Assembly: GCF_000426245.1 (NCBI RefSeq)
Contig: NZ_AUEZ01000004.1
Location: 62,001-126,000 of the forward strand
DNA: 64,000 bases
Source: Bradyrhizobium sp. Ai1a-2
GTDB taxonomy: Bacteria; Pseudomonadota; Alphaproteobacteria; Rhizobiales; Xanthobacteraceae
Reading direction: 5' to 3'
Part shown: positions 56,829 through 63,444 of the stretch, one piece after another
Position numbering within the stretch: the first letter of the stretch is position 1
How the letters are laid out: each line of letters begins with the position of its first letter
Made by a program: the position numbers and the translations under genes
The notes under the pieces: model-generated
What the model was told of the DNA's origin: nothing
Databases searched by the model: none
Seen by the model: the letters and a program-made list of their open reading frames with translations, nothing else

Positions 56829-58454
56829 ATGAAGTATGCAGGACTGATCGCGGCTGACGTGCCGCAGAGCGAGCCGCTGAATGCGCGGCAGGTCAAGAAC
56901 AACGCCGGTGGTTTCGTATTCGCGATCGACAATTGGGCGCGGCTCGACCGCTTCCTGATCCTCGGCAGCGATGCGCCGACCTATTACCAGACCGCGCGGG
57001 CGCTGACCCGCGAGAACGCCAAGGTCGTCGACGAGTGCTACGCCGCGGATCCGGCCCGCACCGTCGCGCGTACGGTCGAAATCTCTGATCAGGGCAGGGC
57101 GCCGAAGAACGATCCGGCCATCTTCGTCCTGGCCATCGGCGCCGTGCATGCCGACCAGAAGGTGCGCCAGCTCGCGTTGGCGGCTGTCCCGAAGATCTGC
57201 CGGACCGCGACGCACTTGTTCCAGTTCGTCAAGGCGGCGCGATCGCTCGGCCGTGGCTGGGGACGGTCGCTGAAGACGGCGATCGCGAACTGGTACAACT
57301 CGAAGTCCCTGGATGACGTGGCGTACCAGGCCATCAAATACCGCGAGCGCGAGGGCTACTCGCACAAGCGGCTCCTCCAGACAGCCCACCCGGCCGCCTC
57401 GGAGTCGCCGGCGCGGATCGCGCTCTATCGCTGGATGCGCGGGCTCGATCCCGGCGGAGAACTCCCGGCGATCGTGCAGGCTCACCTGAAGGCGATGACT
57501 CCGGATTTGGGGAAGGGGCATGTCCTCGACCTCATCAAGGAGCACCGCCTGCCTTGGGAAGCGCTGCCGACCGAGTACAATGGAGATCCGGATGCATGGC
57601 GCGCCATGCTCCCGACTCTTGGGCTCGGCGCCATGGTCCGCAATCTCGGCAATATGTCCCGGCTCGGCGCCATCAAGCCGCTGTCGGAGTCCGAGGCCGT
57701 CGTGGTCAGCCGGTTGTCCGATGAATCCGCAATCCGGAAATCCCGCCTGCACCCGTTCTCGATCCTGTTGGCCATGGCAGTCTATTCGTCCGGCCGCGGT
57801 GTTCGGGGTGCTGGTGCATGGGACCCGTCCCGGGCCGTGGTCGATGCGCTCGACGGCGCCTTCTACAAGGCGTTCGCCAACGTGCAGGCGAGCGGCAAGC
57901 GGATTCTCATCGCGCTGGACGTTTCGGGTTCGATGGGCTCTCCGATCATGGGATCTCCGATCTCCTGCCGCGATGCCACGGCGGCACTGGCACTGGTCAC
58001 CATGTCGACTGAGAAGCAGACCCATGTGGTCGGCTTCACATCGGCGGGTCACGCTCAGCGGCGCTACGGCGGGCAATGGGGTGGCGGCGAGGCTGGGTTG
58101 TCGCCTTTGGCGATCTCACCGCGCCAGCGCCTGACCGACGCCGTGAGAGCGGTGTCAAATCTGCCTTTCGGTGGAACGGACTGTGCCCTTCCGATGCTGT
58201 ACGCGCTGGAGAAGGGCCTCGAGGTCGATGCCTTCTATGTCTATACCGATAGCGAGACTTGGGCCGGAGACGTCCATCCGGTCAAGGCCCTCCAGCAGTA
58301 TCGGCAGAAGACGGGCATTCCAGCCAAGCTGGTGGTGGTCGGCATGACGTCGACCGGCTTCTCGATCGCGGATCCGAGCGACGCCGGCATGCTTGATGTC
58401 GTCGGCTTCGACGCCGCGGCACCGCTCGTCATGGCGGATTTCGTTCGCGGCTAA
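56829..58454 (+). CDS. rsr: Ro60/Rsr (TROVE-domain) RNA-binding protein
   Basis: A 541-aa protein, the usual length for bacterial Ro60. Residues 1-345 are HEAT-like TROVE repeats starting NARQVKNNAGGFVFAIDNWARLDRFLILGSDAPTYYQTARALT, with DPAIFVLAI and TAIANWYNSKS. Residues 355-541 form a von Willebrand A domain with the MIDAS motif D364-V-S366-G-S368 and D451 in GGTDCALP. Ro60 is a ring whose cavity threads RNA ends and whose rim binds Y RNA. ATG 56829 follows GAGGAGG; four Y RNA units lie directly upstream. Confidence 0.95.
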   Translation: MKYAGLIAADVPQSEPLNARQVKNNAGGFVFAIDNWARLDRFLILGSDAPTYYQTARALTRENAKVVDECYAADPARTVARTVEISDQGRAPKNDPAIFVLAIGAVHADQKVRQLALAAVPKICRTATHLFQFVKAARSLGRGWGRSLKTAIANWYNSKSLDDVAYQAIKYREREGYSHKRLLQTAHPAASESPARIALYRWMRGLDPGGELPAIVQAHLKAMTPDLGKGHVLDLIKEHRLPWEALPTEYNGDPDAWRAMLPTLGLGAMVRNLGNMSRLGAIKPLSESEAVVVSRLSDESAIRKSRLHPFSILLAMAVYSSGRGVRGAGAWDPSRAVVDALDGAFYKAFANVQASGKRILIALDVSGSMGSPIMGSPISCRDATAALALVTMSTEKQTHVVGFTSAGHAQRRYGGQWGGGEAGLSPLAISPRQRLTDAVRAVSNLPFGGTDCALPMLYALEKGLEVDAFYVYTDSETWAGDVHPVKALQQYRQKTGIPAKLVVVGMTSTGFSIADPSDAGMLDVVGFDAAAPLVMADFVRG

Positions 58455-58490
58455 CGACTCGAGCGGGGCGCACGCGCCTCGCTCTTCCAT

Positions 58491-58566
58491 CGGGGATTAG
58501 CTTAGTGGCTTAAAGCACCGCGCTCTGACCGCGGCACCGTCGGTTCGAATCCGGCATCCCCTGCCA
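58491..58566 (+). tRNA. tRNA-Gln(CTG)
   Basis: Acceptor CGGGGAT/ATCCCCT with an open 1-72 pair (favoured by GlnRS), anticodon arm CCGCG-CTCTGAC-CGCGG, G73, CCA encoded. Confidence 0.92.
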
Positions 58567-58573
58567 ATTTTAT

Positions 58574-58647
58574 CGCGCGAGGTCCGGGCGGTTAGGACGC
58601 GGTCTGCAAAACCGTGAAGACGGGTTCGACTCCCGTTCGCGCATCCA
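58574..58647 (+). tRNA. tRNA-Cys(GCA)
   Basis: Acceptor CGCGCGA/TCGCGCA, anticodon arm GCGGT-CTGCAAA-ACCGT, U73 as in Cys, CCA. Pair 1-72 is C-A. Confidence 0.92.
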
Positions 58648-58694
58648 TGGAACAAAAACGCCAAAATCGAAGATTTTTTTCAGATCTTTTGCAC

Positions 58695-58770
58695 GCGCTC
58701 GTGGGCCAACTGGACGGCCAGCGGATTTCTACTCCGCCGCATGAGGGTTCGAGTCCTTCCGAGCGCGCCA
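58695..58770 (+). tRNA. tRNA-Arg(TCT)
   Basis: Acceptor GCGCTCG/CGAGCGC, anticodon arm GCGGA-TTTCTAC-TCCGC, T-arm GAGGG-TTCGAGT-CCTTC, CCA encoded. Confidence 0.93.
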
Positions 58771-58771
58771 A

Positions 58772-59017
58772 CTAATCGGACAGATGTCTTGCGAGATGTT
58801 TCTCGATGATGTCGACCAGGCTCAGATCGTCGGGCCAATCGTTGTCGCCGTGCTCGGCGCAGATCCGGCGCAAAGCTGCGATCGCTTTTCCGCGCTCGAT
58901 GAGCCAATCATGATTGTCCCGCTCCTCACCGCCGAGATTTGTCAGGGCCTCGAGCAGCATCTTGCGCCATGCCGCCCGGCTGCCTTCGACGTAGGCTCGT
59001 TCCTGGTCTGGGCTCAT
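58772..59017 (-). CDS. hypothetical protein, 81 aa
   Basis: AAAGGAAC precedes ATG 59017: MSPDQERAYVEGSRAAWRKM.. LIERGKAIAALRRICAEHGDNDWPDDLSLVDIIEKHLARHL. Helical and acidic; unknown. Its stop lies two bases after tRNA-Arg on the other strand. Confidence 0.65.
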   Translation of the reverse strand: MSPDQERAYVEGSRAAWRKMLLEALTNLGGEERDNHDWLIERGKAIAALRRICAEHGDNDWPDDLSLVDIIEKHLARHLSD

Positions 59018-59037
59018 TGATTTGTTCCTTTCGAATT

Positions 59038-59124
59038 GGAGAGGTGGCCGAGCGGTAAGGCAGCGCCTTGCTAAGGCGCCGAGTCCTTCGGGATGCGCAG
59101 GTTCGATCCCTGTCCTCTCCGCCA
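59038..59124 (+). tRNA. tRNA-Ser(GCT)
   Basis: Acceptor GGAGAGG/CCTCTCC, anticodon arm GCGCC-TTGCTAA-GGCGC, class II variable arm with TTCG loop, G73, CCA. The most canonical Ser tRNA here. Confidence 0.96.
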
Positions 59125-59292
59125 ATCCATGAAGCGGCCGACTGCGGTGTCGGTGCGCGGGGCCAACCCAGTTGCAAACTTTTGCTGATCGCGTGCCCAT
59201 GCAAAGAGTTCGCTATCTTCAAAATAGACGTCGAGTTTTCCGTCGACGATGATCTCATCGGAACGGCGAACATATTCTGTCATGGTCCCCAT
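59071..59292 (-). CDS. hypothetical protein, 73 aa
   Basis: AAGGA before ATG 59292: MGTMTEYVRRSDEIIVDGKL DVYFEDSELFAWARDQQKFA; a second ATG at 59283 is possible. The 3' third is antisense to tRNA-Ser(GCT) and reads as low-quality protein, so the real end may be functionally irrelevant. Confidence 0.5.
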   Translation of the reverse strand: MGTMTEYVRRSDEIIVDGKLDVYFEDSELFAWARDQQKFATGLAPRTDTAVGRFMDWRRGQGSNLRIPKDSAP

Positions 59293-59308
59293 CAGAAATC
59301 CTTCCATA

Positions 59309-59383
59309 GCGGGCTTGGCGTACTGGGGTGCGCGCTTGGCTTCCATCCAAGAGGTAGGTGTTCGATCCACCTAGCCCGCACCA
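59309..59383 (+). tRNA. tRNA-Gly(TCC)
   Basis: Acceptor GCGGGCT/AGCCCGC, anticodon arm CTTGG-CTTCCAT-CCAAG, T-arm TAGGTG-TTCGATC-CACCT, CCA encoded. Confidence 0.93.
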
Positions 59384-59387
59384 ACAA

Positions 59388-59645
59388 TCAGATCTCGACA
59401 GCGAAGCCGGCCTTATCGCCATAGCCGATGCGCAGCGGAGTGCCGCAAAGGGTGTCGACTTTTCTGGCCTCGAGATTGAAAGTCGCTTCCGATCCCATCG
59501 CGCGATATTCGAGTTTGATGGCGCTGTTGAATTGACGCGCCGCCGTCTCGTCGGCGAAACGAATATCGACCGCGGCCGGCATTTCGAGATTGTGCTGGCG
59601 ACAGAACTGCTGGAGCGCCAGCATCATTTTCGACAGATCTTTCAT
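59388..59645 (-). CDS. hypothetical protein, 85 aa
   Basis: GGGAGC precedes ATG 59645: MKDLSKMMLALQQFCRQHNL EMPAAVDIRFADETAARQFN.. TLCGTPLRIGYGDKAGFAVEI. A compact alpha/beta sequence filling the gap between tRNA-Gly and tRNA-Glu. Unknown. Confidence 0.7.
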   Translation of the reverse strand: MKDLSKMMLALQQFCRQHNLEMPAAVDIRFADETAARQFNSAIKLEYRAMGSEATFNLEARKVDTLCGTPLRIGYGDKAGFAVEI

Positions 59646-59648
59646 ATT

Positions 59649-59723
59649 GCTCCCTTCGTCTACTGGCTAGGATATCACTCTTTCACAGTGAGGAAACGGG
59701 TTCGATCCCCGTAGGGAGCGCCA
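59649..59723 (+). tRNA. tRNA-Glu(TTC)
   Basis: Acceptor GCTCCCT/AGGGAGC, anticodon arm TCACT-CTTTCAC-AGTGA, T-arm ACGGG-TTCGATC-CCCGT, G73, CCA. Confidence 0.95.
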
Positions 59724-59728
59724 TCAAT

Positions 59729-59817
59729 TCGGGGATGACCGAGCCAGGTTAAGGTACCCGCCTTTGAAGCGGTGGTCGGCGATCGCCGCGCGCGTTCAAA
59801 TCGCGCTCCCCGGGCCA
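59729..59817 (+). tRNA. tRNA-Gln(TTG) with class II variable arm
   Basis: Acceptor TCGGGGA/TCCCCGG (weak U-G first pair as in Gln), loop CTTTGAA, variable arm GGCG-AT-CGCC, T-arm GCGCG-TTCAAAT-CGCGC, G73, CCA. Gln tRNAs normally have a short variable loop. Confidence 0.85.
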
Positions 59818-60314
59818 GCACCTGGCCGCCAATCGCCGATGCCGCGTTCGTCGCCGAATCGGTCGCGCACGCCGACCATGTCGAGCCTCAGAGGCCGGTG
59901 CCTGCGCTTGCCGCTGGTGGAGATTTGTTCCTCGTACTGGCTTCCGAGCATGGTGCAGTCACGCCAGTCTTCGTCATCGCCGGCGAGATCCGGGTGCTGT
60001 TGCCACATTCTGCAGGTGTTGCCGTCGTTCGGATGCATGCACTCGGCATCGCTTCCTTCCGGTTCACGTGCCAGCTTGGCGTCAGATTGCAGATCCGGAG
60101 GCAATCCTTTCTGCGCCCGCGACAGCGCGGTTACGAGTCCACCAATTCGGTCGAGGTTGTACTTTCGCTCCGCCCAGATCGGGTTGACGCCTCCGCGTCC
60201 CATGATGGCGTCCTGATCTACGGGAGCACCGCAAGCGATCATGCCGTCCTGGCGATAGCACGCGCGAGCGCAGGTGCCGCACCGTTTCATCGTATCGGTT
60301 TTCAACGTGATCAT
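59796..60314 (-). CDS. hypothetical Cys-rich protein, 172 aa
   Basis: MITLKTDTMKRCGTCARACY RQDGMIACG.. then CMHPNDGNTCRMWQQHPDLA GDDEDWRDCTMLG: two Cys clusters suggest metal binding. The C-terminal ~10 residues are antisense to tRNA-Gln(TTG). Family unknown. Confidence 0.6.
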   Translation of the reverse strand: MITLKTDTMKRCGTCARACYRQDGMIACGAPVDQDAIMGRGGVNPIWAERKYNLDRIGGLVTALSRAQKGLPPDLQSDAKLAREPEGSDAECMHPNDGNTCRMWQQHPDLAGDDEDWRDCTMLGSQYEEQISTSGKRRHRPLRLDMVGVRDRFGDERGIGDWRPGAGPGSAI

Positions 60315-60387
60315 CGCAGGGCCTCTCGGGTAGGGTCTCGGTCTCATAAATCGGGATAGGGCGGTTCGAAGCCGCTACCTGCGACCA
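60315..60387 (+). tRNA. tRNA(CAT), possibly Ile2 or elongator Met
   Basis: Acceptor CGCAGGG/ACCTGCG, anticodon arm TCGGT-CTCATAA-ATCGG, reduced D-arm (CCT/AGG), T-arm GGCGG-TTCGAAG-CCGCT, CCA. With an elongator and an initiator CAT already present, this could be the TilS-modified Ile tRNA for AUA. Confidence 0.75.
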
Positions 60388-60394
60388 TCCATTC

Positions 60395-60469
60395 TCCGAC
60401 TTCGTCTATCAGCTAAGGCGCTCGGTTGTGGACCGGGAAAACGCGGGGCAGCACCGCGAGTCGGGACCA
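60395..60469 (+). tRNA. tRNA-His(GTG) with non-canonical D- and T-loops
   Basis: Acceptor TCCGACT/AGTCGGG, anticodon arm CTCGG-TTGTGGA-CCGGG, T-arm CGCGG-GGCAGCA-CCGCG, CCA. D-loop ATCAGCTA. No G-1 and A73, as in alphaproteobacterial tRNA-His. Confidence 0.75.
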
Positions 60470-60474
60470 TTCTT

Positions 60475-60548
60475 GGGAGTGTCGTCTAGTGGTAAGACGC
60501 CGGCCTCCAAACCCGGCTACGTGGGTTCGATTCCTGCCGCTCCTGCCA
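60475..60548 (+). tRNA. tRNA-Trp(CCA)
   Basis: Acceptor GGGAGTG/CGCTCCT, loop CTCCAAA, T-arm normal, G73 as in Trp, CCA encoded. Pair 31-39 is C-C. Confidence 0.92.
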
Positions 60549-60879
60549 TCCCTTCAAGCGCGAGACGTGCGCGCAGCGCCGCGATGCAGATTGCAATCGC
60601 TGCCGGTCGGACCTTGTCCGATACCTCGATCCCGCGGCCGGTGCCCGTCGGATACTTCTCCTTGCGGAATAGCTGCACCATCCCCCACTCGTTGATGTTC
60701 CAAGTGTACTCGGCCGGCACCAAGGTCAGGGCTGCGTCGATCGATGCTAAAAAATCCGGGATCTCGTCGTCCGCCATGTCGCCTTCCATCTCGCGATAGA
60801 AGTCGAGTCGGGCGATGGCGGCATTGAGCTCGAACGATGACTCGGTCGCGTTCGTCAGCCGTTCGATCAAGTCCATCAT
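60517..60879 (-). CDS. hypothetical protein, 120 aa
   Basis: MMDLIERLTNATESSFELNA AIARLDFYREMEGDMADDEI PDFLASIDAALTLVPAEYTW.. is the type of small phage protein that starts 'DLIERLxxA'. AAGGTGA precedes the ATG. The last ~10 residues are antisense to tRNA-Trp. Overlaps the upstream stop. Confidence 0.7.
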   Translation of the reverse strand: MMDLIERLTNATESSFELNAAIARLDFYREMEGDMADDEIPDFLASIDAALTLVPAEYTWNINEWGMVQLFRKEKYPTGTGRGIEVSDKVRPAAIAICIAALRARLALEGMAGAAGIEPT

Positions 60880-61259
60880 GTTGTCACCTTCATTGGAAAT
60901 GCGGCGAGCGCCGCGGCTTCGAACTCGGACCGCCTAGCATCCAGGATCTCCCGAGGCGGAGACTGCCACGCCAAGATGCGTCTAGAAGGGTCTCTAGTGG
61001 CGTACTCTTCCTTCCACTGCTGGTTCCAATCTGACCACAGCTTTGCCTCATACCGCTTTCGATCGCGCCACTGGTCGAGGCAGTTGATTCCGCAGTAATG
61101 GTGATCGCGGTCGAGGGGCAATGACACGGCCATAGCGGTCACAGATGGACCTTGCACGGCCCGCGTCTCGACGACGAGAGCAAGTCGATAGTCGAAGCAA
61201 TTTCCCGTCGACGTGATGTCAGCTCCGCAGCCGTCGCATTTGATCTCGATGGTTTTCAT
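60876..61259 (-). CDS. zinc-finger-like protein, 127 aa
   Basis: MKTIEIKCDGCGADITSTGN.. HHYCGINCLDQWRDRKRYEA: a CxxC knuckle followed by H..CxxxC, as in short treble-clef proteins. GAGGAACG before the ATG. Unknown role. Confidence 0.7.
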   Translation of the reverse strand: MKTIEIKCDGCGADITSTGNCFDYRLALVVETRAVQGPSVTAMAVSLPLDRDHHYCGINCLDQWRDRKRYEAKLWSDWNQQWKEEYATRDPSRRILAWQSPPREILDARRSEFEAAALAAFPMKVTT

Positions 61260-61271
61260 CTCGTTCCTCGT

Positions 61272-61808
61272 TCAGAATTCAGGGGACGCATCAATCAGGT
61301 CGAGTTCGGCCTGGCGGAGAGAAGCCCACGCCTGCTCCAGGAGCGATGCCGGCGCCTTCGTCAGGATCTCGAGCGTGGCGCGCTTCTCCGGCAGATACGT
61401 CTTGGCGAAGCCTGGATTGTGCTTTGCGATTGTCGACGTGTTGCTGATCAGGTCTGCGCACTTCACACCTTGGCTTTCGGCCCCAGCCGTCGCGAGCCGA
61501 GAGCGGTCGATCTCCTTCCGGCGCGCGCGGTTCAAGCCCGGCGTTGGCGGCGTATCGGTGAGATAGTGCACGATCAGCGCGACGCCGGATCCGAACTTTG
61601 CGCAGATCTCCGGGATTGAGGCATCGGTGTCTTCCACGGTGTCGTGAAGCCACGCCGCGGCGATCGCGGTCTCGGACATGCCGGCGCGCTCCACGATGCG
61701 GGCAACTTCCTCGAGATGAACGAAGTACGGTTCGCCGGTGTATTCGCGCAGCTGCTTCACGTGCTTCTTCCGCGCGAATTCGCGAGCTCGGAAGACCAGA
61801 TCATTCAT
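61272..61808 (-). CDS. HD-domain (p)ppGpp-hydrolase-like protein
   Basis: A 178-aa protein with the RelA/SpoT/MESH1-type HD pattern: H31 in YFVHLEEVARIV, H55-D56 in AAAWLHDTVEDT, and VKCADLISNT supplying the last metal ligand. It lacks the synthetase and TGS domains, so it is a small alarmone hydrolase or a related nucleotide pyrophosphohydrolase. In a phage it could blunt a stringent or nucleotide-based response. Confidence 0.82.
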   Translation of the reverse strand: MNDLVFRAREFARKKHVKQLREYTGEPYFVHLEEVARIVERAGMSETAIAAAWLHDTVEDTDASIPEICAKFGSGVALIVHYLTDTPPTPGLNRARRKEIDRSRLATAGAESQGVKCADLISNTSTIAKHNPGFAKTYLPEKRATLEILTKAPASLLEQAWASLRQAELDLIDASPEF

Positions 61809-61976
61809 AGGCCATCACCTTGTCGTGGTCGCTTGAAGTAGATTTCCCGGGCACCATTTTCACTGCGCTCGGTATGCCATGCCTCCCAACCTTCGCGGGC
61901 CCAGCTTGCGTAGAAGGTCGTACCAGCTTTCGCCGGGGAGGGTGCTTTCCGATCGATATTCCCATTGCTGTTTCAT
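61805..61976 (-). pseudogene. DUF4177-like small protein split by a 1-nt frameshift
   Basis: ATG 61976 reads MKQQWEYRSESTLPGESWYD LLRKLG then soon stops at 61860. Dropping one G in the GGG at about 61899-61901 gives ..LLRKLAREGWEAWHTERSEN.. and an IYFKRP ending, the DUF4177 pattern, and a stop that overlaps the next ATG (ATGA). Either a sequencing error, decay or a programmed shift. Confidence 0.6.
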
Positions 61977-62221
61977 CAAGATCTTTTCTCCGCAGCGCGC
62001 CGTTGTGCCGCCACGTATTCACGCGCCAAAGCCCTGGACGCGTCATCACCAGGCAACTCCCCCAGATCTATCATTCGATTCCTCCATCCATGCCAAAACG
62101 ATCGGCCGCGGTTCGGGCCTGGCTCCGGGTCGCCGCGCTCGGCCGACAGATGTCCTTCGACAATCTGATCCCGATCAAGTGTCTCGAGATCGGCGAGGGT
62201 ACGCACCGGTTCGAACTTCAT
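61976..62221 (-). CDS. hypothetical protein, 81 aa
   Basis: MKFEPVRTLADLETLDRDQI VEGHLSAERGDPEPGPNRGR SFWHGWRNRMIDLGELPGDD.. resembles the 'RSYWHGWRNG' class of small phage proteins. Its stop overlaps the DUF4177-like start and its start overlaps the upstream stop. Confidence 0.7.
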   Translation of the reverse strand: MKFEPVRTLADLETLDRDQIVEGHLSAERGDPEPGPNRGRSFWHGWRNRMIDLGELPGDDASRALAREYVAAQRRAAEKRS

Positions 62222-62436
62222 TGCGATTCCTTGACCGGCTCGACGCTCGGCCGATTGAGCGTGATCACGATGCGGTCGATCGTATTCCAGTCCGGACCGC
62301 GCTCGACGAGCTCGTCGAGATCTTCGAGTTCTTCAAGGAGAACCAACCTCGGCTTGTCCTCTCCCCGATAGAACAGCTCGGCCATCCAGCGATCCGGTAC
62401 TACTGTGCCGATGAGTTCTTTCGCACGACGCGACAT
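62218..62436 (-). CDS. hypothetical protein, 72 aa
   Basis: GGAG precedes ATG 62436: MSRRAKELIGTVVPDRWMAE LFYRGEDKPRLVLLEELEDL.. IVITLNRP. Small alpha/beta protein, four-base overlap with the next gene. Unknown. Confidence 0.65.
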   Translation of the reverse strand: MSRRAKELIGTVVPDRWMAELFYRGEDKPRLVLLEELEDLDELVERGPDWNTIDRIVITLNRPSVEPVKESQ

Positions 62437-62462
62437 TCGCCGTTCTCCTTCCGGTGTCCTGA

Positions 62463-62705
62463 TCAGGCGCGGCGGATTGCGGCCGCGCTCGGCTTCGCAT
62501 GCTGATAGTCGCCGGCCGTGCCCGTATTGTGCGTCGCTGCCCAAAGACCATCGCCGCCGCGCTTCCATGCCCAATTGTCGCGCTGCTCTCCAGTCTTCAT
62601 GTCGTACGACCGGCAGCAACGATGGCAGAAGAAGCGCTGTTCGCGCTGGTACGCGATAGGCTTTTTGAGGCAGTTCGGGCAGCGGCCTTTGGCGTCAAGC
62701 TTCAT
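62463..62705 (-). CDS. 80-aa zinc-ribbon protein
   Basis: MKLDAKGRCPNCLKKPIAYQ REQRFFCHRCCRSYDMKTGE QRDNWAWKR: CPNC and CHRC 15 residues apart. AGGGGAAG before the ATG. Similar small zinc ribbons are common in phage early regions. Confidence 0.72.
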   Translation of the reverse strand: MKLDAKGRCPNCLKKPIAYQREQRFFCHRCCRSYDMKTGEQRDNWAWKRGGDGLWAATHNTGTAGDYQHAKPSAAAIRRA

Positions 62706-62717
62706 AGGCTTCCCCTT

Positions 62718-63050
62718 TCATGGTCGCATCATGCCGCCGAAGAACGCGTTCTCGAGCGAACGCTCGGCGGCTTGCTTCAATTGCTGCTCGAACCGCACCT
62801 TCAAAGCCGGGTGGGCGTAGATCGTACCGCCGACCTGCCACATCGCCGGCTCCTTCCGGAACTCGCCGCCAAACCGCTTGACCAGTTTCTTGTGGATCCG
62901 GCGCGATCGATGCCGCGAGGCCGGAAATAGACGCTCGGTCGTTTCCTTCAGCGCCGAGGTGGTGAAGAGCACGCGCGGTGCTGCCGGCGCCGGCCTGACG
63001 CTCCTCATGGCATCCATGATCTTCTGAATTGTCAGGACGCCGTCGGTCAC
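62718..63050 (-). CDS. hypothetical basic protein, 110 aa
   Basis: GTG 63050 overlaps the stop upstream. MTDGVLTIQKIMDAMRSVRP.. RHRSRRIHKKLVKRFGGEFR KEPAMWQVGGTIYAHPALKV RFEQQLK is Arg/Lys-rich with a RIHKKLxKRxG motif. Nucleic-acid binding likely; no family named. Confidence 0.65.
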   Translation of the reverse strand: MTDGVLTIQKIMDAMRSVRPAPAAPRVLFTTSALKETTERLFPASRHRSRRIHKKLVKRFGGEFRKEPAMWQVGGTIYAHPALKVRFEQQLKQAAERSLENAFFGGMMRP

Positions 63051-63256
63051 GACTCGGCGCTCCTAACCTTGATATCAACGCGCCGGCACGCATAACCGAT
63101 GCGTCGCCACCATGGCCAATCTCGCTTCACCTTGTCGGCATCGTCCAGGAATGCAGCTATTGATGACGAGCGCCTGATCCTGGCACTGCAGAGAAATGCC
63201 GTGCCGTGTCCGTCGACGACGCACCAAAAGGTCTTGTATTTGCGAGGCCAACTCAT
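63047..63256 (-). CDS. hypothetical protein, 69 aa
   Basis: MSWPRKYKTFWCVVDGHGTA FLCSARIRRSSSIAAFLDDA DKVKRDWPWWRRIGYACRRV DI. The start at 63256 overlaps the preceding stop (ATGA). Compact, Trp-rich; unknown. Confidence 0.62.
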   Translation of the reverse strand: MSWPRKYKTFWCVVDGHGTAFLCSARIRRSSSIAAFLDDADKVKRDWPWWRRIGYACRRVDIKVRSAES

Positions 63257-63444
63257 GGTGGTGGGAAACCTTTCGGATTGTGGCATCTGGTGCATTCTTG
63301 GAAATGCGGATCGTTGAAACCCGTGCTGTAGCATTCCCAGCCGCCGTTGAAGCAAACTGGACAGTCATCGTCCGGCGATGGTTGCTTGTGCTCAATCTCG
63401 TTGAGCCTGGCGCCGATCGCTGCGAAGTCATCGACGATGCTCAT
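63253..63444 (-). CDS. 63-aa zinc-binding protein
   Basis: MSIVDDFAAIGARLNEIEHK QPSPDDDCPVCFNGGWECYS TGFNDPHFQECTRCHNPKG. CPVC and CTRC flank a 20-residue loop: a zinc ribbon. Overlaps genes on both sides by four bases. Confidence 0.68.
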   Translation of the reverse strand: MSIVDDFAAIGARLNEIEHKQPSPDDDCPVCFNGGWECYSTGFNDPHFQECTRCHNPKGFPPP

